Shown piece after piece: positions 16,164 to 23,825 of a DNA stretch of 30,570 nucleotides. The stretch is from Treponema sp. GTDB taxonomy: Bacteria; Spirochaetota; Spirochaetia; Treponematales; Treponemataceae. A program made the position numbers and the translations under genes. The notes under the pieces are model-generated. The model worked only from the letters and a program-made list of their open reading frames with translations, did no database searches and was not told the DNA's origin. The stretch spans positions 1-30,570 of the forward strand of contig JAHAZL010000055.1 in NCBI GenBank assembly GCA_018384055.1. Reading direction: 5' to 3'. The first letter of the stretch is position 1. Each line of letters starts with the position of its first letter.

Positions 16164-16205
16164 ATACATCCCCTAAAAGTTAAAATTACAAATATAAGTT
16201 TTCGT

Positions 16206-16234
16206 ATTTTATAGTTTTATTGCTTTTTTTTCAA
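16206..16234 (-). promoter_or_regulatory. gltX promoter
   Basis: On the minus strand TTGAAA (16229-16234), a 17-base spacer and TAAAAT (16206-16211). A leader of about 35 bases follows, with AGGGG before the ATG. Its -35 box lies within the spacer of the divergent promoter, so the two may compete. Confidence 0.55.
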
Positions 16235-16248
16235 TGATTAACTAAAAT
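16220..16248 (+). promoter_or_regulatory. Promoter for the LolD-like gene, leaderless layout
   Basis: TTGCTT (16220-16225), a 17-base spacer and TAAAAT (16243-16248), which ends six bases before the ATG at 16255. The same TTGCTT-17-TAAAAT-6-ATG layout occurs before the DUF4954 gene on the other strand. Confidence 0.5.
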
Positions 16249-16254
16249 GAAAGA

Positions 16255-16983
16255 ATGAGTTTGATTGAATTGAAGAACATCTGCAAAAACTATCAGATGG
16301 ATAAAGTTGTTGTTAAAGCAGTTGATGAAGCATCATTTAAGATTGAAAAGGGAGAGTTTGCAGCAATTTCAGGACCTTCAGGGTCAGGCAAATCTACCCT
16401 ACTCAACATGATTGGGCTTATTGACATTCCAACATCCGGAACACTTTTGCTTAACGGAAAGGACATCTACAAGGATACAAAACTTTCAATCAACACGAAA
16501 CTTGGCGTAAAACTTGACAATGAACTTACAGTACTCCGCCGCCAGAATCTTGGATTCATTTTCCAGACTTTCAACCTCATTCCTGTACTCAATGTCCGAG
16601 AAAACATTGAACTTCCGCTCACCTTGGGTTCAACCATCGCATCAGAAACAATGAACAAAAAGGAACTTTCCGAATGGATTGACTTCCTTGTAGATACAGT
16701 TGGACTTTCCGCATGGAAAACCCACAAACCTTCAGAATTAAGCGGTGGACAGAGACAGCGTGTAGCCATTGCGCGTGCCCTCGTAACAAAAGCACCTGTA
16801 ATTCTTGCTGATGAACCTACAGCAAACCTTGACTCTAAAAATGGCGATCAGATTCTTGAACTGATGAAGAAGCTCAATAAGAATCTTGAGACAACCTTTG
16901 TATTCTCTACCCACGATTCAAAGATTGTTCAAATGTCAGACCATGTAATTAAAATCGCCGATGGAAAAATCCTTTCGGCATAA
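16255..16983 (+). CDS. LolD/MacB-type ABC transporter ATP-binding protein
   Basis: This 242-residue ATPase has Walker A GPSGSGKST (40-48), the Q-loop in FIFQTFNLIPVLNVRENIELPL (typical of LolD/MacB/FtsE), signature LSGGQRQRVAIARAL and Walker B VILADEPTANLDS. This family works with FtsX/LolC-type permeases that extract lipids or lipoproteins from the inner membrane or drive periplasmic machines. The two FtsX-type permeases encoded on the opposite strand just downstream are the obvious partners, though the ATPase is transcribed separately and towards them. It has no good ribosome site; the -10 box lies six bases from the ATG. An insertion near residues 70-85 (YKDTKLSINTKLGVKLDNE) lengthens it slightly. 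Confidence 0.88.
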   Translation: MSLIELKNICKNYQMDKVVVKAVDEASFKIEKGEFAAISGPSGSGKSTLLNMIGLIDIPTSGTLLLNGKDIYKDTKLSINTKLGVKLDNELTVLRRQNLGFIFQTFNLIPVLNVRENIELPLTLGSTIASETMNKKELSEWIDFLVDTVGLSAWKTHKPSELSGGQRQRVAIARALVTKAPVILADEPTANLDSKNGDQILELMKKLNKNLETTFVFSTHDSKIVQMSDHVIKIADGKILSA

Positions 16984-16988
16984 AAAAT

Positions 16989-17024
16989 AGCCACAGTGAA
17001 AAAATCATTTGTGGCTTTTTTTTT
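16989..17024. terminator. Terminator after the LolD-like gene, probably bidirectional
   Basis: AGCCACA (16989-16995) pairs with TGTGGCT (17010-17016), followed by nine Ts. On the other strand the stem is followed by a T-rich stretch, so it may also end the converging outer-membrane protein operon. Confidence 0.8.
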
Positions 17025-17062
17025 ACTCTTTCAACATTTTTTTACTCTTTCAACATTTTTTT
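17025..17062. repeat. 19-bp tandem repeat, two copies
   Basis: ACTCTTTCAACATTTTTTT occurs twice in tandem (17025-17043, 17044-17062) with a partial third start (ACTTTAA). It sits between the terminator and the stop codon of the outer-membrane protein gene. It is probably a slippage product of the T-rich tail. Confidence 0.85.
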
Positions 17063-17065
17063 ACT

Positions 17066-18379
17066 TTAATAATCAATGTTGAGTGTAAAATAAGAAGCAA
17101 GTCTTGCCTGATATACTCCGGGTTCATCTTTCAACCTATAGTGTACCTGCACTCCATTTACCCAATCCAAATGCTTAAAGAAGTTTGATTTAACAAGTCC
17201 TAACTTAACCCAGCTGTTATCAAGGAATTCTCCGTCAGAAGAAAAATTATTGGTGTCGTGCCTCCACTGAAGGATAAGTTTAAGGTCTTTTTTAGGACCA
17301 ACTTTTCTAACGCCAAGATCAAGGGCAATACGCTGAGAATTGCTTTTTTCCTCAATTGAATAAAAATTCTGGAATTCTGCATTGAATCCCCATCTTTCCC
17401 ACAATCTGTAAGTACCAAAGGTTATAACTTCAGACTTTGAGTTAATAGAAGTAATGGATCTAAAATTTTCAGGACTGCTGAAACGGAAAGTATTCTGGAC
17501 ATAGCTGTCAAAACCGAAAACTGTTCTTTTTGCCTCGATACCAATTACGTTGTTTATTCCATAAGGAGTTTCATTTTCAGCATTTATGGAACTAACATCC
17601 CTTGCTGTGCGACGAAAATATAAATTCAATGATGTCTGAAGGAAAGAAAATTCAAGGGAACCGGCATAGGAAAGTTCGTCAAGCTTTGGAGGATTATCCT
17701 TGCTGAATTCGACGCCGTTTTTAAAGTTATAGAGGATAACGCCCGTAGCTGTCATGAAAGACAAAGGAAAAGTAAGGGAACCGATGATGCTTGATTCACT
17801 ATCCGCAACAATATTAGTAGTAAGGCGTTCTTCCTGAGAATAATCCGTTACATTATTGAAAATTCTTACATAGCCCCAATTGAGAGTCTTTTTACCGGCT
17901 GAAACTATGCAGTTATGTCCTGCCATATAATCAAAATACAAGGTGCTTTTCTGATCGTTGACCCATTTTATAGGAAAGAAAGTTGTACAAAGGTTTCCAT
18001 GAATTGCAAAAGAGTCATCAGGCCTTGCAACAAAAGAAATATGGTTCTCAAAGTCGAAATAACCTGCACCCCAGTTTTCTCGATAAAACTCGCCTTCCCT
18101 TACTTCAATTTTACCTTTATCAAAATATTTTTCTTCAAGGTCTCCAAATCTATGACCGTAGATAAGCCCCATTTCGCTTTTATTGTGGCCGTAAAACTTA
18201 AAGATTGAAGAATTGGGAAAAACATTTCCTGTAATAGGTCTTGGGGAATTTATCTTATCATTTTCTTCTGCAGTTATATCCCCGGCATTTTCAAATATTG
18301 CATCAAAATCATCGTCAATATCCTGAGCGAATACCAGGGAACCTACTAAAAATATAACTAACAGAAAATTTTTTTTCAT
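17066..18379 (-). CDS. Outer-membrane beta-barrel protein of the Lol-like cassette
   Basis: This 437-residue protein has a signal peptide (MKKNFLLVIFLVGSLVFA, cleavage after A18). A short acidic stretch DDDFDAIFENAGDITAE (22-38) comes next, then alternating amphipathic strands rich in aromatic residues to the C-terminal NIDY. The final tyrosine is a typical BAM recognition end. It would be an outer-membrane barrel of some 16-18 strands. Its ATG overlaps the stop of the LolA-like gene (ATGA), so the two are translationally coupled. The context suggests it is the outer-membrane partner of the upstream permeases and carrier, similar to DUF1302-like barrels that travel with LolA-like proteins elsewhere. 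The acidic stretch recurs in the first permease of the operon. Confidence 0.8.
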   Translation of the reverse strand: MKKNFLLVIFLVGSLVFAQDIDDDFDAIFENAGDITAEENDKINSPRPITGNVFPNSSIFKFYGHNKSEMGLIYGHRFGDLEEKYFDKGKIEVREGEFYRENWGAGYFDFENHISFVARPDDSFAIHGNLCTTFFPIKWVNDQKSTLYFDYMAGHNCIVSAGKKTLNWGYVRIFNNVTDYSQEERLTTNIVADSESSIIGSLTFPLSFMTATGVILYNFKNGVEFSKDNPPKLDELSYAGSLEFSFLQTSLNLYFRRTARDVSSINAENETPYGINNVIGIEAKRTVFGFDSYVQNTFRFSSPENFRSITSINSKSEVITFGTYRLWERWGFNAEFQNFYSIEEKSNSQRIALDLGVRKVGPKKDLKLILQWRHDTNNFSSDGEFLDNSWVKLGLVKSNFFKHLDWVNGVQVHYRLKDEPGVYQARLASYFTLNIDY

Positions 18380-19152
18380 TTTGCACTCATCATTTCCAGA
18401 TACTGTTTGGTGTATACAGTAGCTGCCTGTGGTGCGAAGGAAACATTTGTTACCGTTACCTGAGTTCTTTCATACTTCACCTTATCACCGATTTTCTTTC
18501 CTCGAAGATTATCTGTAATTAGCATTTTGGAAGGAACATTGATTTCCTTTCCTTTTTCCATAACTTTCTGATATGAAGGAACTGCAGTCGTTCTCAAAAG
18601 CTGTCCGGAAAGACTGTAGTCTTCCTTTTTGCGCACAAGGCCATCATCTGTTACCCAGATTTTAAGCATTGGATAATCAACATTATCAGTTTTTGCCTTT
18701 AATGTAAATAAAGTGCAGTCAAACTTACCAAGCATAACTTTTTCAACTGCTTCAATTTTGTAGTCGCGGTAATAATGCTGAGGTGTAAAATCCGAGTTAT
18801 TTGCATTGGAGCCCTGAAACTTGTCCTTTGCACTTGTAAATGTAAAGCGTCTGTCTACAGGGTCAAAGAACCAGATTGTATTGTCAAACTGAAGGTATCC
18901 CTTGCCCTTTTCCTTTTCAGGTCCCTGAACAAGAATAACCCATTTAGATTCATCGTCTCGACGATACATGATGGCTTCAGTGTTGCTCTTTCCCTGACCA
19001 GGCTTTTCCTGAACAATGGAATAATTTGCCTTGAAATCCCTTCCGTAAAATGCTGTCTGTTCTTCTGCACTCTTAAGAAGTTCTTCATTGGATTTAGCAA
19101 AAGCAAATACTGAACTTATTGCTGCAATAGTAAATAAAACAATCTTTTTCAT
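18376..19152 (-). CDS. LolA-like periplasmic lipid/lipoprotein carrier
   Basis: The start at 19152 is chosen because it gives a normal signal peptide (MKKIVLFTIAAISSVFAFA) and lies eight bases after GGGAG; a TTG 15 bases upstream is not used. The 258-residue protein belongs to the outer-membrane lipoprotein-sorting (COG2834) family. Marks are FKANYSIVQEKPGQG, RRDDESKWVILVQGPEKEKGKGYLQF, IWFFDPVDRRFTF and the paired KIWVTDDGLVRKKEDYSL strand. The fold is a half barrel that carries an acyl chain through the periplasm. It follows the second permease by 21 bases and overlaps the barrel gene. It could carry lipoproteins or another lipid; sequence does not decide. Confidence 0.84.
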   Translation of the reverse strand: MKKIVLFTIAAISSVFAFAKSNEELLKSAEEQTAFYGRDFKANYSIVQEKPGQGKSNTEAIMYRRDDESKWVILVQGPEKEKGKGYLQFDNTIWFFDPVDRRFTFTSAKDKFQGSNANNSDFTPQHYYRDYKIEAVEKVMLGKFDCTLFTLKAKTDNVDYPMLKIWVTDDGLVRKKEDYSLSGQLLRTTAVPSYQKVMEKGKEINVPSKMLITDNLRGKKIGDKVKYERTQVTVTNVSFAPQAATVYTKQYLEMMSAK

Positions 19153-19173
19153 AACATTTTCTCCCAAGCAGTA

Positions 19174-20457
19174 CTATTCTGTTGTCGCTAAAGCCTGAAC
19201 AGGTGTAATTTCAACTGCTTTTCTAATTGATAAAACAACAGCGGACAATGTAGTTACAAAGACAAACAGTAAAACTACCACTATATTAGAAAACTCTAAT
19301 CTTGGTATTATTACTCCATTTGCAAGGAAAACATCAAATGCGGGAATAAACGAAAGGTTTATGCACCTGATAATTCCTGACAGGATAAGACTAAAGACAA
19401 ACCCCGCAATACAACCACAGGCCATCAGACACGAAGATTCAGAAAGCAATATTCTGTATATCTTGAAGCGATTCATTCCTATCGCCTTGTAAATGCCGAT
19501 TTCATTTATCCTTTTAAGGACAAGAACCCTGTATGTGCTTGAAACACCAACAATAATGATGACAATTAGGGTTGCAACAACAAGCATGGAAACCCAATTC
19601 ATTGCATCTATGATAAGCTGAAGTTCTTCCATGGAAGATTCTATGCTCACAAGGCAATATGTTTCTTCTGTAAATCCAGGGCCGTACAACACGTCGTAAA
19701 AATCTTCCTTTGTTTCAACAAGTGGATACATATTGAGAACAGTACTTAAGGCCTTATGGTATTTAGAAAGCATTTTTTTAGAATACGATCCGTCTGGAAA
19801 ATAGACGCAGATTCTATTGGCGTAATCAGCTTCCTCATTTACAAATTCAACAACATAATCGATGTTGAAATACACGGTATACATACCGAAAATGCTTGAA
19901 TCTCTGAAAATTCCCTTAACTACAAATGGAACAGTATCAACAGGACCAGAACGATTATCGACAAAGGTAATCTGATCTCCTGCATGAACAGAAAGCATTT
20001 TTGCTATAGGTTCCGACAGCAGTATGTCATATTTCCCCGAAAGCAAGGATGCAGACCCTTCAACAAAATTATAGTTTTCAAAAAGAGACTGTTCCTTATC
20101 AAATTCAATTCCAATAACCTGCCGAAACCTGGCTTCTGTGCCCTCATAGAGCAAAAAAGAATTCTTGGCCCTTGCACTAAGTCGTTTTGAAACAATAGCA
20201 TTTTCAGGCAGAACAGACTTAACTTTTTCAACATACTTAGAAGCATGATAATATTCAATATAATCATATCCTCCCAAAATCTGCATGTCGCCGCCATAAT
20301 ACATTTTTGCCTTTGTCGCCATTGAAGAAAGCATTCCCTTTACAACAAACATGAGGAAAAGGGAAATTGCAACGCCAAACATGCTTACAAGAAACAGGGA
20401 AACATACTGACGCCACTTTGATAGGAGTGAACGAGAAGAAATCTTGAAATAATACAT
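19174..20457 (-). CDS. FtsX/LolC-type ABC permease (second of pair)
   Basis: This 427-residue membrane protein has the MacB/LolC plan: helix 1 (about 17-44), a periplasmic domain of about 240 residues, then three helices (about 285-310, 340-365, 385-415). Cytoplasmic coupling motifs are VLKRINEIGIYKAIGMNRFKI and the C-terminal ITPVQAL. It probably forms a heterodimer with the permease encoded just upstream and uses the LolD-like ATPase from the opposite strand. Its ATG shares one base with the upstream stop (TGATG), which indicates coupled, equal expression. It lacks the acidic insert of its partner. Confidence 0.88.
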   Translation of the reverse strand: MYYFKISSRSLLSKWRQYVSLFLVSMFGVAISLFLMFVVKGMLSSMATKAKMYYGGDMQILGGYDYIEYYHASKYVEKVKSVLPENAIVSKRLSARAKNSFLLYEGTEARFRQVIGIEFDKEQSLFENYNFVEGSASLLSGKYDILLSEPIAKMLSVHAGDQITFVDNRSGPVDTVPFVVKGIFRDSSIFGMYTVYFNIDYVVEFVNEEADYANRICVYFPDGSYSKKMLSKYHKALSTVLNMYPLVETKEDFYDVLYGPGFTEETYCLVSIESSMEELQLIIDAMNWVSMLVVATLIVIIIVGVSSTYRVLVLKRINEIGIYKAIGMNRFKIYRILLSESSCLMACGCIAGFVFSLILSGIIRCINLSFIPAFDVFLANGVIIPRLEFSNIVVVLLFVFVTTLSAVVLSIRKAVEITPVQALATTE

Positions 20458-21881
20458 CAGTTACCTCCCTGCATTGCCCTTACAGGACTTACTTTAAGGG
20501 CAGTATGTACAGGATATACCCATCCGACAACCCCCAATATCACAGAAAGAATCATCGACTCAACAATGATCTTGAAGGAAACTGAAAATTCAAGGGTTTC
20601 ATTTCCGAACAACTGAATGAGGAATGAATTATCAAGGTTTATATGAAAAGAAGAAATAAGTGAACTTCCAATTGAACCAATGATACAACCTACAACCCCA
20701 GCTGTAATCGTAAGGATAAAAGTTTCAACCATGCATTCTGCAGATACGAATTTCCTCGAAGCACCTTCTGCACGCAAAGTGCCTATTTCCTGCGTTCTAT
20801 TGAGGACATTCACAACAAGAGTATTATTAATGATAATGAAACCAGCAATCAAAACAATTATTACACCAACATTGAATATTAACCTGATCCAGAAAAGGTA
20901 CATGGCTGTACTTCCCGCTGCACTTCTCCAGGTGACAGCCTCAACTGGCCAGCAGGATTTTTTGAAATGAAGGTTTAATTCGGAAACAGCTTTCTTTATT
21001 TCTTTTCTGTCTTTAATCTGAATGATTATGAAATTCCAGGCCGTGCTTTCGCTTTCATCCATGAAAGCATCATTTGCTTCAACAGCATCTTTTTTATCCT
21101 CTACAATGACACTTTCGGCAGAAAAATCCTCGGCATCCTCAAACATTGAATCAAGGTCATCATCACCAAGGAGATCCTGACTGTTTTCATCAATATCAAT
21201 GTTCTGGGATGTATCCGTCATATCAAGGATTGAACGCATTGTAAAAGGATCCACTAGAATTATATTATCTAGAGTTTCATTCTTGATTTCATATTCGTAA
21301 ATGCAGGAAATTTTTGCAGCACGAATTCTAAGGCTCATTTTATCTTCCACAAGAAACTGGATTTCATCACCTAATTTGACACCGTACCGTTCAGCAACAT
21401 TTTTTGAAACTGCAGAACCTCTTTCCCCAGCGCCATAAGGCTTTCCTTCAAGAATCTTAATTGAAGTCATAACCTTAAAATATTCGTCAGCGTTTACACC
21501 GAAAAGAGTTTCCATATTTTTGTCACTGCTGTCACTTTCAACAATGATGCGTCCTGAAATTTGCGGAACAAAAGAGGAAACACGAGCATTTTCCTTTACA
21601 TGTTCTACAATATCAGCATAGGGAATCAGGCGGGGAATCTCTGTAAGCTTTCCAGTTATTGGAGTTTCATCCCCAAAAAGGCTCAAAGGCATTTTTGCAG
21701 CAGGCCGAATTACAATGTCTCCTGTAAAACTTCTTGAATAGACGCTTTCAATTCCGTTTTCAGTACTGTCAAAAATGGAATTTACAAGAACCATCAGTGA
21801 AATGGCAAAGGCAATAAAGAGAATAATGACAAAAGAACTTTTACGAGAAACAATATTCTTGTACGCCAGATAAAACAACAT
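20457..21881 (-). CDS. FtsX/LolC-type ABC permease with acidic periplasmic insert (first of pair)
   Basis: This 474-residue protein has helix 1 (17-37), a periplasmic domain, three C-terminal helices (about 305-335, 362-392, 430-455) and the coupling segment VLNRTQEIGTLRAEGASRKFV, ending VSPVRAMQGGN. The periplasmic domain has an unusual acidic insert at about 226-280, with DDDLDSMFEDAEDFSAE at 240-256. Nearly the same sequence is found at the mature N-terminus of the barrel protein in this operon. It would extract a lipid or lipoprotein from the inner membrane and hand it to the LolA-like carrier. It is the first gene of a four-gene operon. The -10 box is nine bases from the ATG, and no ribosome site is seen. 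Confidence 0.88.
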   Translation of the reverse strand: MLFYLAYKNIVSRKSSFVIILFIAFAISLMVLVNSIFDSTENGIESVYSRSFTGDIVIRPAAKMPLSLFGDETPITGKLTEIPRLIPYADIVEHVKENARVSSFVPQISGRIIVESDSSDKNMETLFGVNADEYFKVMTSIKILEGKPYGAGERGSAVSKNVAERYGVKLGDEIQFLVEDKMSLRIRAAKISCIYEYEIKNETLDNIILVDPFTMRSILDMTDTSQNIDIDENSQDLLGDDDLDSMFEDAEDFSAESVIVEDKKDAVEANDAFMDESESTAWNFIIIQIKDRKEIKKAVSELNLHFKKSCWPVEAVTWRSAAGSTAMYLFWIRLIFNVGVIIVLIAGFIIINNTLVVNVLNRTQEIGTLRAEGASRKFVSAECMVETFILTITAGVVGCIIGSIGSSLISSFHINLDNSFLIQLFGNETLEFSVSFKIIVESMILSVILGVVGWVYPVHTALKVSPVRAMQGGN

Positions 21882-21890
21882 AACTCTATT

Positions 21891-21919
21891 ATTATAGTAA
21901 AAAAAGAGGGACTTTTGAA
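21891..21919 (-). promoter_or_regulatory. Promoter for the permease-LolA-barrel operon, overlapping the leuA terminator
   Basis: On the minus strand TTCAAA (21914-21919), a 17-base spacer and a perfect TATAAT (21891-21896), nine bases before the ATG. The -35 box lies in the leuA terminator loop and stem, so read-through and initiation may affect each other. Confidence 0.5.
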
Positions 21920-21924
21920 GTCCC
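21899..21924 (-). terminator. leuA intrinsic terminator
   Basis: On the minus strand GGGACTT and AAGTCCC (arms 21918-21924 and 21908-21914) pair over 7 bp around three bases. A seven-T run follows near 21899-21905. It lies about 18 bases after the leuA stop. Confidence 0.82.
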
Positions 21925-21941
21925 CCTGCATTTTATGAAGA

Positions 21942-23627
21942 TTAAATCTGATTCAAAGCAGAAACAATGGCAGCAATACCGGCACGACCAACGCTTGTTG
22001 ACTTACCGACACCCCAGTATTCATTGCCGTCTTCACAGGTGAGCTGAACATAGGCAATGGCACTTGTATTTGTTCCAGTTCCGATGCTGTGTTCGTGGAA
22101 AGCAGTAACGCTGAACTTTGGGGCTGGAGTTGAACCGAGAGCTGCAGCAAAGGCATCAAGAGGTCCATTTCCTTTTTCACCGATGATGAACTGCTGTCCC
22201 TTCCATACTATTACACCGCGGCAAAGGGTTGTTTCAAGATCTTCGTCATCCTTCTTTGATTCCACATGAGTTTCTGAAAGGTCAAGGATCTGAATGTTGT
22301 CCTTCTTTCCAAACCACTGCTTTTCAAAGATGTCGTATATTTCCTTTGTCTGAAGTTCACGCTGAGCCCTATCTGCTTCTGCCTGGACAACTTTTCCAAG
22401 GGCTGGATGCATTGCCTTAGGAAGAATAAGGCCGTAGTCGTTTTCAAGGATATATGCTGCACCACCCTTTCCTGACTGGCTGTTGATGCGGATTATACCT
22501 TCATACTGACGGCCAATATCATGTGGATCAATGTAGAGGTAAGGAACATCCCACAAAGCATTTTTTTCCATCTTTGTGCGTGCTGCCATTCCCTTGCGGA
22601 TAGCATCCTGATGGCTTCCAGAGAATGCTGTAAATACAAGTTCACCGACATAAGGTGTACGAGGGAAAATTTCCATTCCAGTATATTCAGTATATTTTTC
22701 GCCGATTCCCTGAATGTCACGGAAATCAAGTTCAGGGTCAATTCCCTGTGCATACATATTGAGGGCAACATTTACAATGTCAAGGTTTCCTGTGCGTTCA
22801 CCGTTTCCAAAAAGACAGCCTTCTGTTCTGTCGGCACCAGCAAGCAAGGCAAGTTCTGCAGAAGCAACGCCTGTACCGCGGTCATTGTGACAGTGTGTGG
22901 AAATGATTACAGCTTCACGGTCTGAAATGTGGTCTGCAAAATATTCGATGGCATCTGCATAAACATTTGGAGTATAGCATTCTACAGTTGTAGGAAGGTT
23001 AAAGATAATCTTGTTGTCTTTTGTTGCACCCCATTCCTTCATTACTGCATCACAAACTTCAACAGCATAGTCGATTTCTGTATGAGAAAAACTTTCAGGA
23101 GAATATTCAATGCGGATGTTCTTGCGTTCTTCGTCTGTAAGGCAAGACTTGATGCACTTGATTCCTTCGATGGCAATCTGCTTGATTTCTTCCTTTGACT
23201 TATTGAAAGTATATTTTCTCTGGGCTGGGCTTGTTGAATTGTAAAGGTGGAAGATTGCGTGAGGAGCACCCTTGATTGCTTCGAGGGTTTTCTTTACGAG
23301 AGCTTCACGGGCCTGGCACAAAACCTGAACAGTTACATCTTCAGGAATGCGTTTTTCTTCAATAAGCCTGCGCATGAATTCAAATTCTGTATCGCTTGCA
23401 GCAGGGAACCCCACTTCAATTTCCTTAAAGCCAACTTTAACAAGGAGATCAAAGAAAGCAAGTTTTGTATCAACGCCCATGGGATTTACCAGGGCCTGGT
23501 TTCCATCGCGAAGGTCAACTGAACACCATACAGGTGCCTTTGTAATTTTTGCTGAAGGCCATCTGCGATTCTTCATTTCAATGTCGCCAACACGACCATA
23601 CTTTGTGCCAGGATTCATTACGCTCAT
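21942..23627 (-). CDS. leuA: 2-isopropylmalate synthase
   Basis: The ATG at 23627 is chosen because AAGGAG lies seven bases upstream; an in-frame ATG at 23672 falls inside the attenuator hairpin. The 561-residue enzyme is of the long (type 2, about 560) class. It has VWCSVDLRDGNQAL near 32-45 with the metal-binding aspartate, STHCHNDRG with the metal histidines, and GNGERTGNLDIV. The C-terminal regulatory domain (about 420-561) is where leucine binds in this family. It condenses acetyl-CoA with 2-ketoisovalerate, the first committed step of leucine synthesis. The leader upstream carries a leucine-rich peptide and terminator, so both enzyme activity and transcription may be under leucine control. 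It stands alone, ending at its own terminator. Confidence 0.96.
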   Translation of the reverse strand: MSVMNPGTKYGRVGDIEMKNRRWPSAKITKAPVWCSVDLRDGNQALVNPMGVDTKLAFFDLLVKVGFKEIEVGFPAASDTEFEFMRRLIEEKRIPEDVTVQVLCQAREALVKKTLEAIKGAPHAIFHLYNSTSPAQRKYTFNKSKEEIKQIAIEGIKCIKSCLTDEERKNIRIEYSPESFSHTEIDYAVEVCDAVMKEWGATKDNKIIFNLPTTVECYTPNVYADAIEYFADHISDREAVIISTHCHNDRGTGVASAELALLAGADRTEGCLFGNGERTGNLDIVNVALNMYAQGIDPELDFRDIQGIGEKYTEYTGMEIFPRTPYVGELVFTAFSGSHQDAIRKGMAARTKMEKNALWDVPYLYIDPHDIGRQYEGIIRINSQSGKGGAAYILENDYGLILPKAMHPALGKVVQAEADRAQRELQTKEIYDIFEKQWFGKKDNIQILDLSETHVESKKDDEDLETTLCRGVIVWKGQQFIIGEKGNGPLDAFAAALGSTPAPKFSVTAFHEHSIGTGTNTSAIAYVQLTCEDGNEYWGVGKSTSVGRAGIAAIVSALNQI

Positions 23628-23646
23628 TTTTAAACTCCTTGAAAAT

Positions 23647-23679
23647 AAAAAAGACCTGATGCCGTCGAGCAACAGGTCT
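23647..23679 (-). terminator. leuA leader terminator (attenuator hairpin)
   Basis: On the minus strand AGACCTG (23673-23679) and CAGGTCT (23652-23658) form a perfect 7-bp stem. TGC/GCA extends it inside across one mismatch, and six Us follow (23647-23652). It ends about 20 bases before the leuA start and 32 bases after the leader-peptide stop. It is therefore placed to stop transcription before leuA. Confidence 0.85.
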
Positions 23680-23724
23680 GTAATTTACATTGATAATATA
23701 CAGTCACTTGCTACCTTGCGGCAT
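23659..23724 (-). promoter_or_regulatory. leuA antiterminator pairing
   Basis: The end of the leader reading frame carries ATGCCG (23719-23724) and AGCAA (23708-23712). These are exact complements of CGGCAT and TTGCT in the terminator loop and inner stem (23659-23672). Pairing would occupy the inner part of the terminator. A ribosome stalled at the leucine run (23741-23755) leaves these bases free, while one that reaches the stop codon (23711-23713) covers them. Confidence 0.65.
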
Positions 23725-23770
23725 TCACGAGAGAAGTAAACAATAGTAGAAGTAGTGCTGTAAATTTCAT
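23711..23770 (-). CDS. leuL: leuA leader peptide, leucine-rich
   Basis: This is a 19-codon reading frame, MKFTALLLLLFTSLVNAAR and stop TAG. Codons 6-10 are CTA CTT CTA CTA TTG, five leucines in a row, and codon 14 is also leucine. It starts seven bases after the -10 box of the leuA promoter and ends 32 bases before the terminator stem. The length, leucine run and position match leader peptides of leu and ilv attenuators in other bacteria. The hydrophobic core could by chance resemble a signal peptide, but the stop codon rules out an export function. Not known to me from any spirochete. Confidence 0.78.
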   Translation of the reverse strand: MKFTALLLLLFTSLVNAAR

Positions 23771-23777
23771 ATATGTA

Positions 23778-23806
23778 ACTTTACACTCAAACCCGATAAA
23801 AGTCAA
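23778..23806 (-). promoter_or_regulatory. leuL-leuA promoter
   Basis: On the minus strand TTGACT (23801-23806, five of six), a 17-base spacer and TAAAGT (23778-23783). The leader-peptide ATG is at 23770, seven bases after the -10 box, so the leader transcript would begin at the peptide start codon. Confidence 0.6.
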
Positions 23807-23825
23807 CAAAATTATAATGGGCTGA

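Noticed and set aside
16164..16169. The first ATG of gltX at 16169
   Set aside because: It abuts the AGGGG sequence with no spacing, while the ATG at 16163 has six to seven bases and gives the usual N-terminus.
22521..22925. A 134-residue open frame antisense to leuA
   Set aside because: It mirrors conserved LeuA sequence and shows no signal, domain or start context of its own.
23628..23825. A T-box riboswitch upstream of leuA
   Set aside because: No T-box consensus (AGGGTGGNACCGCG) or specifier stem is present. The leucine-rich leader frame and short terminator fit peptide-based attenuation better.
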